Shown here one piece after another: positions 21,096 through 32,187 of a stretch of DNA of 64,000 nt. Both the position numbers and the translations under genes were made by a program. The DNA lies in assembly GCA_030407315.1 (NCBI GenBank), contig JALQPE010000422.1, forward strand, positions 1 through 64,000, written 5' to 3'. The stretch is from Asparagopsis taxiformis. Lineage: Eukaryota > Rhodophyta > Florideophyceae > Bonnemaisoniales > Bonnemaisoniaceae. Within the stretch, counting starts at the first letter, position 1. The number at the start of each line of letters is the position of its first letter. The notes under the pieces were generated by a model that saw nothing but the letters and a program-made list of their open reading frames with translations, ran no database searches and was not told where the DNA came from.

Positions 21096-23767
21096 ATGAC
21101 AGATACCGAAGGGCAGTGCGATGTCACTCGGGAAGACGGTGGTGAAACTAATAAGCAGATGAACTCTAACTTGGAACAAATATCAATGATTGAAATCCCA
21201 TCCAGCAATGACGAGCGTGGAAGTCTTCCGGAAGGGCAGGAATCAACAACTCATCAAGCAGATATCGATAGTGTGAAAAACACGGTACCAGAGGCCATGA
21301 AAAGCGTTGCTCGCAAATACGATGGCTTTGACAGCAACGGTCTTCTCCCCTCACTACGCCATGTTTCGGAAAGCTATGGTTACAAACTCAAGATCAGACG
21401 TTCCATCTATTATGACGAAGATCGCCAGTACGTGAATAACGTGACACTCTCATGCACACATGCCCATCGCGGATGTCAGTTTCAATGCCGCGTCAGAGGT
21501 TTCCTTTCTGATGCATACATTAGTGATCAAAATGCGTCAGGAAACGATCCGAGATTGAGTACCGGGAGTCGTATGTTTGAGATTAGGCATGTGCTTCGCT
21601 TTTGGCACAAATTTCATAACCACGACCCGTCACCTACTATTGTAAAGGGTGCTGTCCCACCGGAGGCCTTGAAGACTGCAGAGAATATGAGAAATGTTTC
21701 ATTTATGCGTTGTCGAGACATTACAAGATATATTGAGGACACTTACAAGATCTGCGTGAGTCGCACATACCTTCGCAATTACCTTTTCTACCGTTATCGC
21801 AGCGCAAATCCTATCGAACAGGACAGCATGCGCCTCATTCGAAACCTGGTTTCTTTACAACAGAAAAACTGTAGGACGTACTTCACAATTCGATTGACTG
21901 GCGACAACAGGCTTCACTCTATCGTTTGGTCCTTACCACTTTGGAGGTACCACCTCAACGGAATTCTTCCTGGAGTTTCAGTTGACTGTAAGTCAATATC
22001 AAATATCTATGGTCTACCACTCATCGCTTTTTCTGGAAGGACAAATGAAGGGAAAGTTTGTTTCTTTATGATGGGTGTCCTGCATGACCAAACGGAAGAA
22101 AGCTTGGAATGGGCTATGAGAGAATTTGACAATATGGTACCAGCTACACCAAATATCGTCGCTCTCGACCAGGATGCGGCTGGAATAAACGCTGCGAAAA
22201 AAGTTTGGCCGTTTTCATATCATCTACTAGATGACTGGCACATTAACCAAAACCAACTCAAGAACGTTGCCTCTTTTATTAACAAATGTGGCATCACGGC
22301 CCTAGCAAATCGTATATCTGTTGGGTCTTCTTTGTTTCCATGACGACGCAGAACCGAACATGATCATTCAGCGGCAATACCAAATTCGTACTCGGATATG
22401 TGCTCCGACTTGTACGCGTTGCGCAGAAGCCCAACCGAGGCCGTATTCCTGGAGAGGCGAGAATCGTTCGAGAGCATATATTTTGAGGGAGTTGAACCAC
22501 CGAGATGGTATACGACGCTTTACAAGAAGCTACCAGAGATGGTCATTCAGTGCTATAACCGGACTCGGTGTGGATTGCGGTTCCTTTTCCAAGGTACCAC
22601 TCATACTGAATCATTCAACTCGATATATAAATCTTCCATCTTGGACAGGAATGTCCCGTTGGGAGAGGTTCCGATAGAAATGAACCGTGTAACTACTACA
22701 CTCGATGAAGAATGTATCAGAGATGTCAACAAAGTCTCGAGGGTGCTCAGGCTGCAAATGAAAGGAACTGACTTCTTTCCTACCACAGAATTGTTGGACC
22801 AATTATGCTATCATTCACCAACTATTCTATTTCTTCTTTCCTTAATCTGAGCTATTTTGGATCATCTGAGTGGCACATTGCCGGATTTATTCTTGTGCCA
22901 CAACTTTCGACCGTTCCAGCAAACGCAACTAGTACTGTTTTTGGATCGATAGAATCGGACGCCTCCTACTTCAAGCATGTGAAATTTTTTCTTGAGTTTG
23001 GCGAAGAGAACAACCGCAGAACAGTTGATGTTAAAATATGGAATAGAATGTCCCAAAACAAAACTGATGTTTTGGGATTGCATGCAACATGTTCCTGTCC
23101 ATTCTACAGATCAGCTGGAATACCCTGTCGTCATCTAACTCGAGTGGCATTTCAATATGCCGACTACACAAAAACAAACCCGACTATCAAAGAGTATTTG
23201 GGAACCAAAGAATCGCTGAATCTGAGCTCCATGTTTCACAAGTACTGGAGGCGGAATAGAACGTCATGGCGCGATGAAGTAATACGTTCACGGTTCACAA
23301 CAACGACAGACCAATCGGTGGGCTTATCTACGAATGTTAATGAAGGAGAGCAAGTCAATGTAGCTGGTGCACCAAACCCAATCGAGAAGGATGTGAGATA
23401 TAGCAACTGCAAGGCTGTATTTGACCAGATTTTCCGGCACGTGGAATGCCAAGGAGCATATGCTTCTTCAGTTTTCAAAAGCGCTCTTGATGCTATGCTC
23501 GCACAATCTACGAGAGGTGGGCTGCCTGGCTCGGGAATAGATTTAGACCGCCCACTAGACCTAGAAATTGCTCCAAACAATCAAGATTTCATTCGCAGCG
23601 AGGGCAACAATATCGTCATTAACGGCGAGATTGGTAATCCCACTGTGAGGAGAGCGGGAAACCGAGGATCCAACAAGAGAAAACGTTCATTCCTGGAGAG
23701 AGGTGGGCGAAAGTCATTACGTATCAAACGAGGTCTTGCAGCACCTCGCAAAGTAGAACACAAGTGA
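21096..23767 (+). pseudogene. MULE transposase (DDE, SWIM zinc finger), frameshifted
   Basis: The frame starts at ATG 21,096. An N-terminal FAR1/FLYWCH-like zinc module is seen (LSCTHAHRGCQFQC ... WHKFHNHDPSP). The catalytic core has SVDCKSISNIYGLPLIAF (first Asp), NIVALDQDAAGINAAKKVWP (second Asp), the DDWHINQNQ box and THTESFNSIYK (Glu). A SWIM finger, CSCPFYRSAGIPCRHL, follows near 23,090-23,135, and the C terminus is basic. Three reading frames are needed (21,096-22,343; about 22,321-22,850; 22,805-23,767), with breaks near 22,315, 22,395 and 22,805. Confidence 0.88.
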
Positions 23768-23943
23768 TGGAGTAAATCAAAGCCCCCTTCCCTTACATAA
23801 CTCCCATTGTGTGTCAAATCTGTTCACATCACTACACAGGGTTCGATCTTTGCATAGAATAAAAAAATCAAGTAAAGAGTTGTGTATCATAGTGAGCGCT
23901 GAATGACCTATATTTATCACAACTTAACCCATTTCAATGCAGT

Positions 23944-25992
23944 TCAATGTAGACAGCAACGGGAGATAGTGCAGAGCTCTTTCTCGAAGTCATAAATAGT
24001 GCGAATGGTAGACTTGTGGCGTTGGGACGGTTTGGAGCTGGGGCTCTTTTCGTGTGTGTGGCTTGTAGTCGGTGGTTTCACGAGCCACTGGCATTCGTCC
24101 CTCGATCTCCATGCTAACAATTCCACTGGGCAATTTGATGCACGACGGCGCTCTACGCACCGGAGCCGTATGCTTCCAATAAAGCTGAGAGGATCACCTG
24201 GTCTTGTCTCGTTACTCCGCCGCAAAATTGTTGTGACTGCACCGTAGTGCACGCCTTTTGCATGGCACTGGTCCAAGTAATGCAGAACTGACCCTCTGAC
24301 AATGATGCACTCTTCTATTGTAAGTGGCTCCACAGGCTTCAATGAGTCCTGAACATAGGTATGTACACCAGTTATGGCAGATGACTCACGTGCGCACTCT
24401 TCATCGACGGCAATTCCTTCCCCTTCGTTTCTTCCATCATTACATGCGAAAACATGACTGTGAGATTCTGGCAACTCACTTGGTCCGGGACAAGGTATTG
24501 AAGCCGGCGGCGCCGGAGAGACAGTTGAGCAGGTACCAGCACTGCCGGCGCGTGTCACACTGGTACTAGCAGTGTGCCGGGCCATTAATGCGTCGTGTTT
24601 CTCAGGATCCGCCTCCATGCCCCGTGGACCGTGCAGCTCTGTGCCAAGTCTCTCTGGCCCAGCTGAGGACAGCATTCGAGATCCCCTTCCGGGGCGTTGT
24701 ATTCGCGCCTCGATCGTAGATTTTTCCCTTCTAGCCTTGACTAGAGCGTCCGTATTTACGTTCTTCTGAAGCTGCGCGGGCGGAGCAGGCTCAAAGTCTT
24801 CTTCATCGGGCAGCACGTCGATCTCAGTCTGAGCTGGAGAACATTTAGTAGCAGCCAACGTATCCTTCTTTGTGCTTTTAGCATCCATTTCATTGTACCA
24901 TTCTAACATACTCTTTCCGTCACTTCCATCAAACGCTCTACTTCCTTCTGTGCTTTCGCTCCAGTCATATTCGACATCACCTGGCTGCACTATTCTGCTC
25001 TGAGAAACTGTAGGGTCCATTTCAATTGTTATTACTGGAGCTTCGTCATAGACACGTTCGCTGGGGCACTGATTTCCGGGTAGGAATGATATCAAATATC
25101 TGCACACATCTAAGTCGGTAGGCTTGCCATTCGAAAATTCATCACAATCACACAACTCCAACACAGCCCTCACGTATCGCATAGTACAGCATTTCCGGAT
25201 ATCCTCCGTAAGTTCTGCAGAGTACTGCGTCTTGAAAGTTTGTTTCGGCATATTTCCAGAGTATTCCGAGAGACTTGTTGCTGCGCTGAGAACATAAAAT
25301 CCACAGCTGTATGCGTCGAGCTGCATTTTAAATGATAGTACGTCTAGGATGTAGTTATCTCCACTTGTCGTCCACGCCGTGTTCATGCACGTATCCTCGA
25401 AGAAACTGGTCACGAACTCGAGAAGGTTATGAGGGCAGGGGTGTCTCAAACTGTCACCCCAGTAAACAATTCCATGCGTTTCATCTTCTGGGTCGTTGAC
25501 ACCGAACACAGCACCCCAGTGCGATCTCCTGATGTTTACCGGAATAATAAAGCTAGGAGCGACATCGGAATCGACCCATGCTTGCAGAACAATGTTTCGA
25601 ATGTTGTCAAACATCCCATCCTCTTCTCGAACGCCATTTACAGCCCTCCCTGCACCTGCCATAAAATGCTGCCCTGAGTTGCAGCCGAATATTATGAAAT
25701 TATCGGCCATTGTTAGTTCGGACAGTCCGGCAAGCAACAAATGGTCGTCAAGCATGCATTCTGGTTTCGCGTGCTCAAACCACGGTTTTGTGTCGTCACA
25801 CAATTTGAATGATGCAAACGACTCATTCAGATGTACGTGAAGAGAGTTCCACTGTCTTTCCGTTAAAATCATGCCATCCACTTTCACCATTTCCATAAAT
25901 TCTTCTATGCGCTTTTCCAAACACTCTTCCAATGTGTTAGAGCTTCCGGATTCATCCGCCAGAAGTTCCCATTGATGATTGGATGAGCTCAT
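23944..25992 (-). CDS. Ulp1-family (C48) protease-like protein, second copy in MULE right arm
   Basis: This is the inverted duplicate of the left-arm gene, with start ATG at 25,992 and 682 aa. The His, Asp, Gln and Cys residues of the protease core are unchanged. It leaves the inverted repeat at 23,958 and stops at 23,944, so its C terminus is CCLH where the left copy has a further ~45 residues. Both copies point toward the centre. Two intact ORFs next to a broken transposase suggest recent arm homogenisation or selection on the protease. Confidence 0.85.
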   Translation of the reverse strand: MSSSNHQWELLADESGSSNTLEECLEKRIEEFMEMVKVDGMILTERQWNSLHVHLNESFASFKLCDDTKPWFEHAKPECMLDDHLLLAGLSELTMADNFIIFGCNSGQHFMAGAGRAVNGVREEDGMFDNIRNIVLQAWVDSDVAPSFIIPVNIRRSHWGAVFGVNDPEDETHGIVYWGDSLRHPCPHNLLEFVTSFFEDTCMNTAWTTSGDNYILDVLSFKMQLDAYSCGFYVLSAATSLSEYSGNMPKQTFKTQYSAELTEDIRKCCTMRYVRAVLELCDCDEFSNGKPTDLDVCRYLISFLPGNQCPSERVYDEAPVITIEMDPTVSQSRIVQPGDVEYDWSESTEGSRAFDGSDGKSMLEWYNEMDAKSTKKDTLAATKCSPAQTEIDVLPDEEDFEPAPPAQLQKNVNTDALVKARREKSTIEARIQRPGRGSRMLSSAGPERLGTELHGPRGMEADPEKHDALMARHTASTSVTRAGSAGTCSTVSPAPPASIPCPGPSELPESHSHVFACNDGRNEGEGIAVDEECARESSAITGVHTYVQDSLKPVEPLTIEECIIVRGSVLHYLDQCHAKGVHYGAVTTILRRSNETRPGDPLSFIGSIRLRCVERRRASNCPVELLAWRSRDECQWLVKPPTTSHTHEKSPSSKPSQRHKSTIRTIYDFEKELCTISRCCLH

Positions 25993-26605
25993 GACAGCGT
26001 CTTGGCGGTTTTTCAGAAACTGCAATACAATGTTAGCGCTTCAGAACTTAATTGAAGGAAGAAACCGGCGGATCGCGTCCCTCTTTTTGTTAACAGAGAA
26101 CAGTAAACTAATTCGTTCCGTTGTTATCTACGAGAAAGACAGTTCCCAGCAAAGGCAATTTCAAATTCGCAGACCTGCGATGAGAACCGGGTAAGACAAT
26201 GAAACGAGAGATCAGAAAGAGTACTGCAATGTTGAAAGCATGCAGAAGTGTGAGAAGACTGCAGCAATACTGGTGCTAGTCATGCAGGTATTCTCGCTCC
26301 TTTATCTGCTGTTCTGCATAAATGTTTTAGCTCGGTTCGTTTCACTCACACAGGAAGTGAATGGTCTTGTCTGGCGCGCAAAAATATCGATAACTGCGTG
26401 TAGAAGACGTCAACGCGCATAGAAACCGGGCGGGAATGTTGACAGTGGTGTCGATATCGCGGCAGTAGCCGCGGTGGTGGCACGGGGTAGATGACGATGT
26501 CATGGGGTCTCGAGAGGAGCGGACCACTGCGGGGCGGTCCTATCTGCCGGTGCCGCGCGGCGAGAGATTTCGAGATTTGGATTACCCGCCATTTCCAATA
26601 ATTGG
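23958..26605 (-). repeat. MULE right terminal inverted repeat arm, inner part
   Basis: This is the reverse complement of 18,255-20,903 with isolated substitutions. It is separated from its own terminus (31,215-31,432) by copia element A. The bases matching left-arm 18,096-18,254 (159 bp) are absent at the copia junctions. Confidence 0.93.
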
Positions 26606-26736
26606 TGTCAGGATGCTAATACAAGACAGCCTGTCATACGCACCGCCGGCGATCTCAAGGCTCAATGAATAGATATATATTGCCAAGTAAAGACAAAAGA
26701 AAGAGAAGGTAGGCGAGGAGCTACCATTGTCCAACA
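26606..26736 (+). repeat. Copia A 5' LTR (131 bp)
   Basis: Starts TGTCAGGATGCTAATACAAG and ends CCATTGTCCAACA. Apart from the missing block near its start it matches the 3' LTR with a few small differences. Confidence 0.92.
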
Positions 26737-29700
26737 GGTTATCGGCCTTTTTACGCCCACTGCACACGATTGCCCCCAATCCCTCAACACAAATGGATCG
26801 CACCTACTCCCTCCCCTCGACATCGAACACTTCGAGTACTGGCAACGCACCCTGGAAGTGCTCGCCTCGGATCTCAACCTCGAATCCACCTAACCCTGCC
26901 ACCACCGCCCCCACCGATCCTACAGAATTCACAGCCTTCAAACGCAACCAAGACCGCCTCTCCCTCCTGATCCTAGCCAGCCTACCCAAAGACATCATCT
27001 CACGCCTCGACTCCGCATCCCTTAAGCTTCATCCACACCTCCTCTTACAGCAAGTCCAAAACATTGTAACCGAGCTAACAACCATAGACCACTCCCTCCT
27101 CGAGACACCGCACGCTCCATCACATTCAACATCGGCGACAACCTCGAAACGTACATCAAAGAGCACGACCTCATCCGTTCCAAAATGCGTCGTGCCGGAT
27201 ACCCGCTCATCGACAAAGAGTCTACATCGCTAAAATTCATGCTCCAAGGCATCCGAAACCACCCGACTACCAAATGACATACGCGATTTTCACACACAAC
27301 CCACCGTCAACCATAGCGGAATTCACCTCAGGCAACGACGCGCGAGCGCCAATATCCAGATACACAAAGACAACCAAGCCCCCTACACCTCGACCCACAA
27401 CGTATCGCCAATACTCGCGCAATGTACGCCACCATTCCCAGTGGCAAAAGCCGCCAACCTCCAGAAAATGGTGCACCCTCCACCGCTCGCCGCATCATTC
27501 GAACCGCGAATGCAGAGCGCAACTGACCCGCACGCACGACTCCAGAGCACACGCCATCCAACCTCGCGATGCAGCTCCTCACGACACCAACTCAACCGAG
27601 ACAACGATTCTTGCTACGATGGTAAGTTCATTTTGGACTCCGGTGCCTTTCCCTCCCATATCCGCCGCCCACACCCCGGAATGAAGCCCGTCAAAAACCA
27701 TGGTTTACAAGAACAGCCGCTAACCGACAACATCGCATCACCCACCGTGGACCGATCAAGATACCCACTAAATGCGGCTCATTACGCATCCCGACGCGAT
27801 CGTCGCACCGGACGTCCAACAGAATCTCATCTCCGTCAACAGTCTTGCGACCAGACACGGAGACGTGACATTCACAAGTAACGAGGCACTTTTGCGCCGC
27901 CACAACCAACCCAACCGCACCAAAATCGCATCATTCCACAACGGCGCATACGTGCTTGACAGTAAACCATCAATTCCTTCCCCATCCAAACCACGATGCC
28001 TACACACCACCACGAATTCCACACGCTCATCAACCAAACGCCGACATCCGCTCGTACTGCTCCATCCCCAGCCCCACAAACGTCAACCACTTCGTCAACA
28101 CGACCACGTCGTCGTATGCAAACACCTCCTCACCCATCCGCCCCATCCCAAAACACACGTACCAAAACTAAGCTGCTAGACCACCAAAAACCTTGGCGCC
28201 AGTCTCCCCGTTCACACACACCACCAAAACCCAACCTCGCCGAACCCCCTCCATCTACAAAAACCAAACTTACACCGCCCCAGTGCATCGGCACAAACCC
28301 CTCCCAAACCACTACCACCCCAATTCCATCACTCACACACGACGACCGCGCCGATCAGACTCCCATCACTATCTTGCCACGAAAACAAACGGAACCAACA
28401 ACAGAAATCGACATCACAGAGCAACTAACCCCACTGACCCGGTCATAATCTTCATCTCCAAATGTCCACGCCAACCCAGCCACCATCCGTAAAATGTGCA
28501 AACATTCCATGCTTCCTGCCCTTGCACCCACCGCAGACGAACCAGCAGCAGACATTACATGCAGCGCATGCACACTCGCCAAACTGAAACTGCCCCTCAC
28601 CATCCCGCTGACCACAAACACCAAACGGGCAAACACATCTCCTCAGACGTATGCGGCCCAATTCACCCCGTTTCCAGACAAGGCAACAAGTACTTCGTCA
28701 CCTTCATCGACACCAAATCCCGCTACATCATCATCCATTGTACACCCGACAGATCGGCATACCGCGCATCACCATCCAGGTCATGGAACATATTCGCGCC
28801 CTTGCACACATTATCCATCCTACTTCAGATCGGACAACGCCAAAGAATACCTTTCATCCACGCTCCAGAACGAGCTCGACCACCGCGGAATTAACACATC
28901 CGCACGTACCCCACACCCCACAACACAACAGCGTAGCCGAACGCATCAATGGCACGCTCATGGACGCCGTCCGCGCCAATTTGCTCCACAGCGGCGGCTC
29001 CACGCAGTACACTGGGAAGACGCCCTACACGACGCAAGTCTTCAACGAAACATCACCCTCCATAGCGTCACACCAAATTCCGTACACCGTATGGCACGGC
29101 CACAAACACAAGATCCAAGCTTTTTGCATTCGGTCAACTCGGGTACACACCGAACCTGGCACCCAAATCCAAACTCGACAACAGAGGCATTCCCATACCG
29201 ATACCTCCACGGCTGGATCAACACACAATCATGGCTCTCAACACCGACACCAACCAATCTATGCACATCTCTGCACTAGACTTTCGCCCTTACCACAAGG
29301 ATAAAAGATCCATCCGCCACAACCTCCATAGCCTTCCGCACATCCGCCCGCCGCCCTCACCAGCACGCACAATTCATACCATCAACCATACCAACTAACA
29401 CAGCTCCCAAAACCTTCAAACAAGCGCAACGCTATCCAGACGCCCACCTCTGGCACCATGCACACAATGACGAGCTCGACAAACTGGACCAAATGCAAGT
29501 TATAACATGGACACCCCCACACCTCGTCCCCCTCACAAAAACCCTTACCCCTCACCATGGCATACAGGTACAAACGAGACAGCGCCGGAAACATAACCGA
29601 ACGCAAAGCGCGCTGCGCAGTCCGCGGGGACCTAATGCTTCCAGACGTGCACTTCACTCAAACGACACCGCCACATTTACAGCTGACAAGGCCACCATAC

Positions 29701-30933
29701 GCATCCTCCTTTGTCACGCATCCGCAAACAGGCTCCCCACCGAGCATTTCGACATCTCGTCAGCCTACTTGCACGAAGACTTCAACCACAACAAGCCAGT
29801 ATTCATCCGCCAACACCCCCTTTCGATGGCACCTTCAAACCCCGGAACCAACTGGGCGCCTCGACAAAAATTTATACGGTACACGGCAGTGGGCAAAAAA
29901 TTCTGCGACGGCGCACGAACATACCTTCTTTCAAACGGCTTCACACAACCAAGTCCGACCCTTGCTTATTCATAGGTCAAACAAGAACGGCACCACAATC
30001 ATCGCCATAACCATTGACGACTTTCTGGCGTGCGCCTCATCCCCCAACTTGCTTACGGCACTATACAAAATGCTTGCTCGCAATACACCATCAAAGGTTA
30101 GGACCCCCAACTCAATACCTCAATTGAAAATCACCCACTCCGAATTGGGTATCACTATCTCCCAGCCTCATATCATACAGTCCGTCGTCGCCAAATCGAA
30201 CCTGGCCGACGCCAAACCTCTCAGCAACCTATACTCAGATGGCATCGATCTCTCTCCTCCCAGTACGGAGGAACAGCTAGACGAAACAATTTCCCGCCAT
30301 ATCGCGAAATCCTTGGGGAACTGCGATACCTCACCGACTCTACAAGACCAGATATACAATTTTTCACAAACGCACTCGCCAGAGCTAACCACAAGCCAAC
30401 ACAACGCATTGGAAACATTTGAAACGACTTATTCGCTTCCTGAAGCACACGCCAACACATGGCATTTCCATTCCCGAACCACCCGCATGACACCCCACTG
30501 TTAGCCTACGCAGATGCAGACTTCGCCAACGCCCCACGTCCAGAAGTCTATATCAGGATCTGTCCACACGTTACATGGTTCGCCCATCAGCTGGGGTTCA
30601 CAGCGACAATCTTTGGTCGCTCTAAGCACCTGCGAAGCCGAAATCATAGCGGCTTCTGACACCACTCGCCAACCAATTGGCTCGCAGGCATGCTACAAGA
30701 ACTATCCCTCATCCCTCGCTCCAAACTATCACCACATTCACAGATTCCCAATCCGCGCTACAGATCGCCACACAAACCGCACCAACGAAACGACGAAATA
30801 CGTCGACATCAGGTTTCACCACATCATTGACAACATAGCACAAGGCCGCATCGCGCTGCACTACCTACCAACTAATCAGATGCTAGCCGATATTTTTACA
30901 AAGCCGATGCCAACCAGGGCCTTCACCACCTAA
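26737..30933 (+). pseudogene. Copia A gag-pol remains
   Basis: Pieces in all three frames follow copia order. There is a gag with knuckle-like CTLHRSPHHSNREC (Cx2Hx4Hx4C) near 27,470-27,515, and a protease strand ILDSGAFPSHI near 27,625-27,660. The integrase zinc segment ends CSACTLAKLKL near 28,560-28,595, with core pieces downstream. RT carries IAITIDDFLACAS near 30,000-30,040, and RNase H carries EAEIIAASDTTRQ and QMLADIFTKPMP (30,640-30,915). Frame changes are too numerous to list; the element is inactive. Confidence 0.82.
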
Positions 30934-31037
30934 CCACCCAACTACATATCATAGCCACCCCGCCAGAGAATCCCGTACCCGACACACCATCCAGCACCCT
31001 GCTCATCGATCTCCCCGCCCCTGGGCGACAGGGGGCG

Positions 31038-31214
31038 TGTCAGGATGCTAATACAACTCAGTCGCCAAGCGCCGTGGCGATCAACAGTCAGATGCTAATA
31101 CAAGACAGCCTGTCATACGCACCGCCGGCGATCTCAAGGCTCAATGAATAGTATATATTGCCAAGTAAAGACAAAAGAAAAGAGAGGTAGGCGAGGAGCT
31201 ACCATTGTCCAACA
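31038..31214 (+). repeat. Copia A 3' LTR (177 bp)
   Basis: Same ends as the 5' LTR, but the first ~13 nt (CAGGATGCTAATAC) occur twice, 31,040 and 31,088, enclosing a segment absent from the 5' LTR. Confidence 0.92.
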
Positions 31215-31432
31215 TCCTGGATCCAGGCTGTTTTCAACCAATGAAAGGCCGTATTCGCCAAAATTTATCATATTTGGTTGACGAGTTTTTTGTGATTGGT
31301 GCATCTACGGGCCACGGAGATAACCGGGCCAGGCGCTTGACAAGTTTCTGCGATTGGTCAAAACAGCTTGACGAGTTCGTCCGATTGGCTGAAATCTTAC
31401 CGTCTCTACCGGCGGTAGATTAAGTGCTCCCC
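31215..31432 (-). repeat. MULE right terminal inverted repeat arm, outer 218 bp
   Basis: Reverse complement of left-arm 17,879-18,095, including the three subterminal motifs and the terminal palindrome. It begins directly after the copia A 3' LTR. Confidence 0.93.
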
Positions 31433-31442
31433 TTTTCCACAC
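31433..31442. repeat. MULE target-site duplication, right
   Basis: TTTTCCACAC follows the GCTCCCC terminus and matches the left copy exactly. Confidence 0.93.
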
Positions 31443-32187
31443 CAGCTTTCCTTCCGTGCAGTGTGCTTTTTCACTTTGTTTTCCACTTCCCTCTTGCTTT
31501 CCGATTCCGCCCAGCACATAACTTGCCATTGTCACAGCCACTCTGCAAATCACCAGCCAGGTGCACATCAGCGGGACTACCAGAGGGGATTTCATTGCAC
31601 ATTTGCCAGGTGAGACATGTACATTCGTCACGTTGATATCGTCAACAAGTTTAGCCGAAATGATGTCAACCCTGCAACAATACTACCTCGACATCGTTGT
31701 TTTAAATCTGTAAGATCGACAGTACCGCAGTATCACATATTTACGCGTAGCGTGCACGTGAAATCATGGGATGTATGCATTTCAACGCGATGGTTTCTAT
31801 ATCTGCATTCACCAAATTAGTTTCAACGTCAGTTGTAGCATGCACACGCACTCGAGCAGATGTAATTTGTCCGTAAACCTCTCAGCAGTAGATAAATGAT
31901 AGCGTGGGAACATACATGGGCTACCTTGTCCACTATAATCAACTTGGAGCCTTAATGCTTCGGTGGACAGCACACCAGACCCGTTGCCAACCGGCACATG
32001 CCAAATAGTAGCCTGAGTTTCGTTCCGCGTCTTGTCTACCATGCCATTCTCCGCATTGACTAGCGCCGCAATCGCTCTCCAGAGAACAGTCATCCCTTGA
32101 CCCTCTCCCGCTTACAACGCTAGTCGTGGAATTCTGAACACTCTCCAGGGTCACCCTGTTCATTCAACCAAATAGCGATTTTATTCA
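31443..32187. other. Unannotated DNA between MULE and NB-ARC pseudogene 1
   Basis: Short ORFs on both strands, none recognised. The minus-strand 31,809-32,163 DNA is immediately 3' of pseudogene 1 and may be its decayed 3' flank. Confidence 0.3.

Larger units (their letters stand above)
26606..31214 (+). mobile_element. Ty1/copia LTR retrotransposon A, decayed, inside MULE right arm
   Basis: LTR at 26,606-26,736 (131 bp) and 31,038-31,214 (177 bp), both TG...CA. The 5' LTR is followed by GGTTATCGGCC, similar to the copia-type PBS complementary to the initiator tRNA anticodon region; a purine tract ACAGGGGGCG precedes the 3' LTR. No 5-bp target duplication is found (ATTGG versus TCCTG), and 159 bp of MULE arm are missing, so insertion was followed by deletion or recombination. 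The 3' LTR has an extra ~46 bp near its start. Confidence 0.9.
17879..31432. mobile_element. Mutator-like element (MULE) with ~3-kb terminal inverted repeats carrying Ulp1 protease genes
   Basis: The ends GGGGAGCACTTAATC... and its reverse complement ...GATTAAGTGCTCCCC bound the element, and a 10-bp target duplication TTTTCCACAC flanks it (17,869-17,878 and 31,433-31,442), in the 8-11 bp range of Mutator elements. Left arm 17,879-20,903 pairs with 31,432-31,215 plus 26,605-23,958. Removing the copia insertion, the arms match in length except for 159 bp lost on the right, and differ only at scattered bases and a one-base run change. Without copia A the element is about 8.9 kb. The centre holds one transposase gene. 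Confidence 0.93.

Noticed and set aside
22300..22850. Introns joining the transposase frames
   Set aside because: The neighbouring frames overlap or abut within a few bases, leaving no room for an intron; frameshifts fit better.
17879..26605. The large inverted repeat as an assembly artefact
   Set aside because: The arms differ at scattered bases, only the right arm carries the copia insertion, and an exact 10-bp target duplication flanks the whole element.
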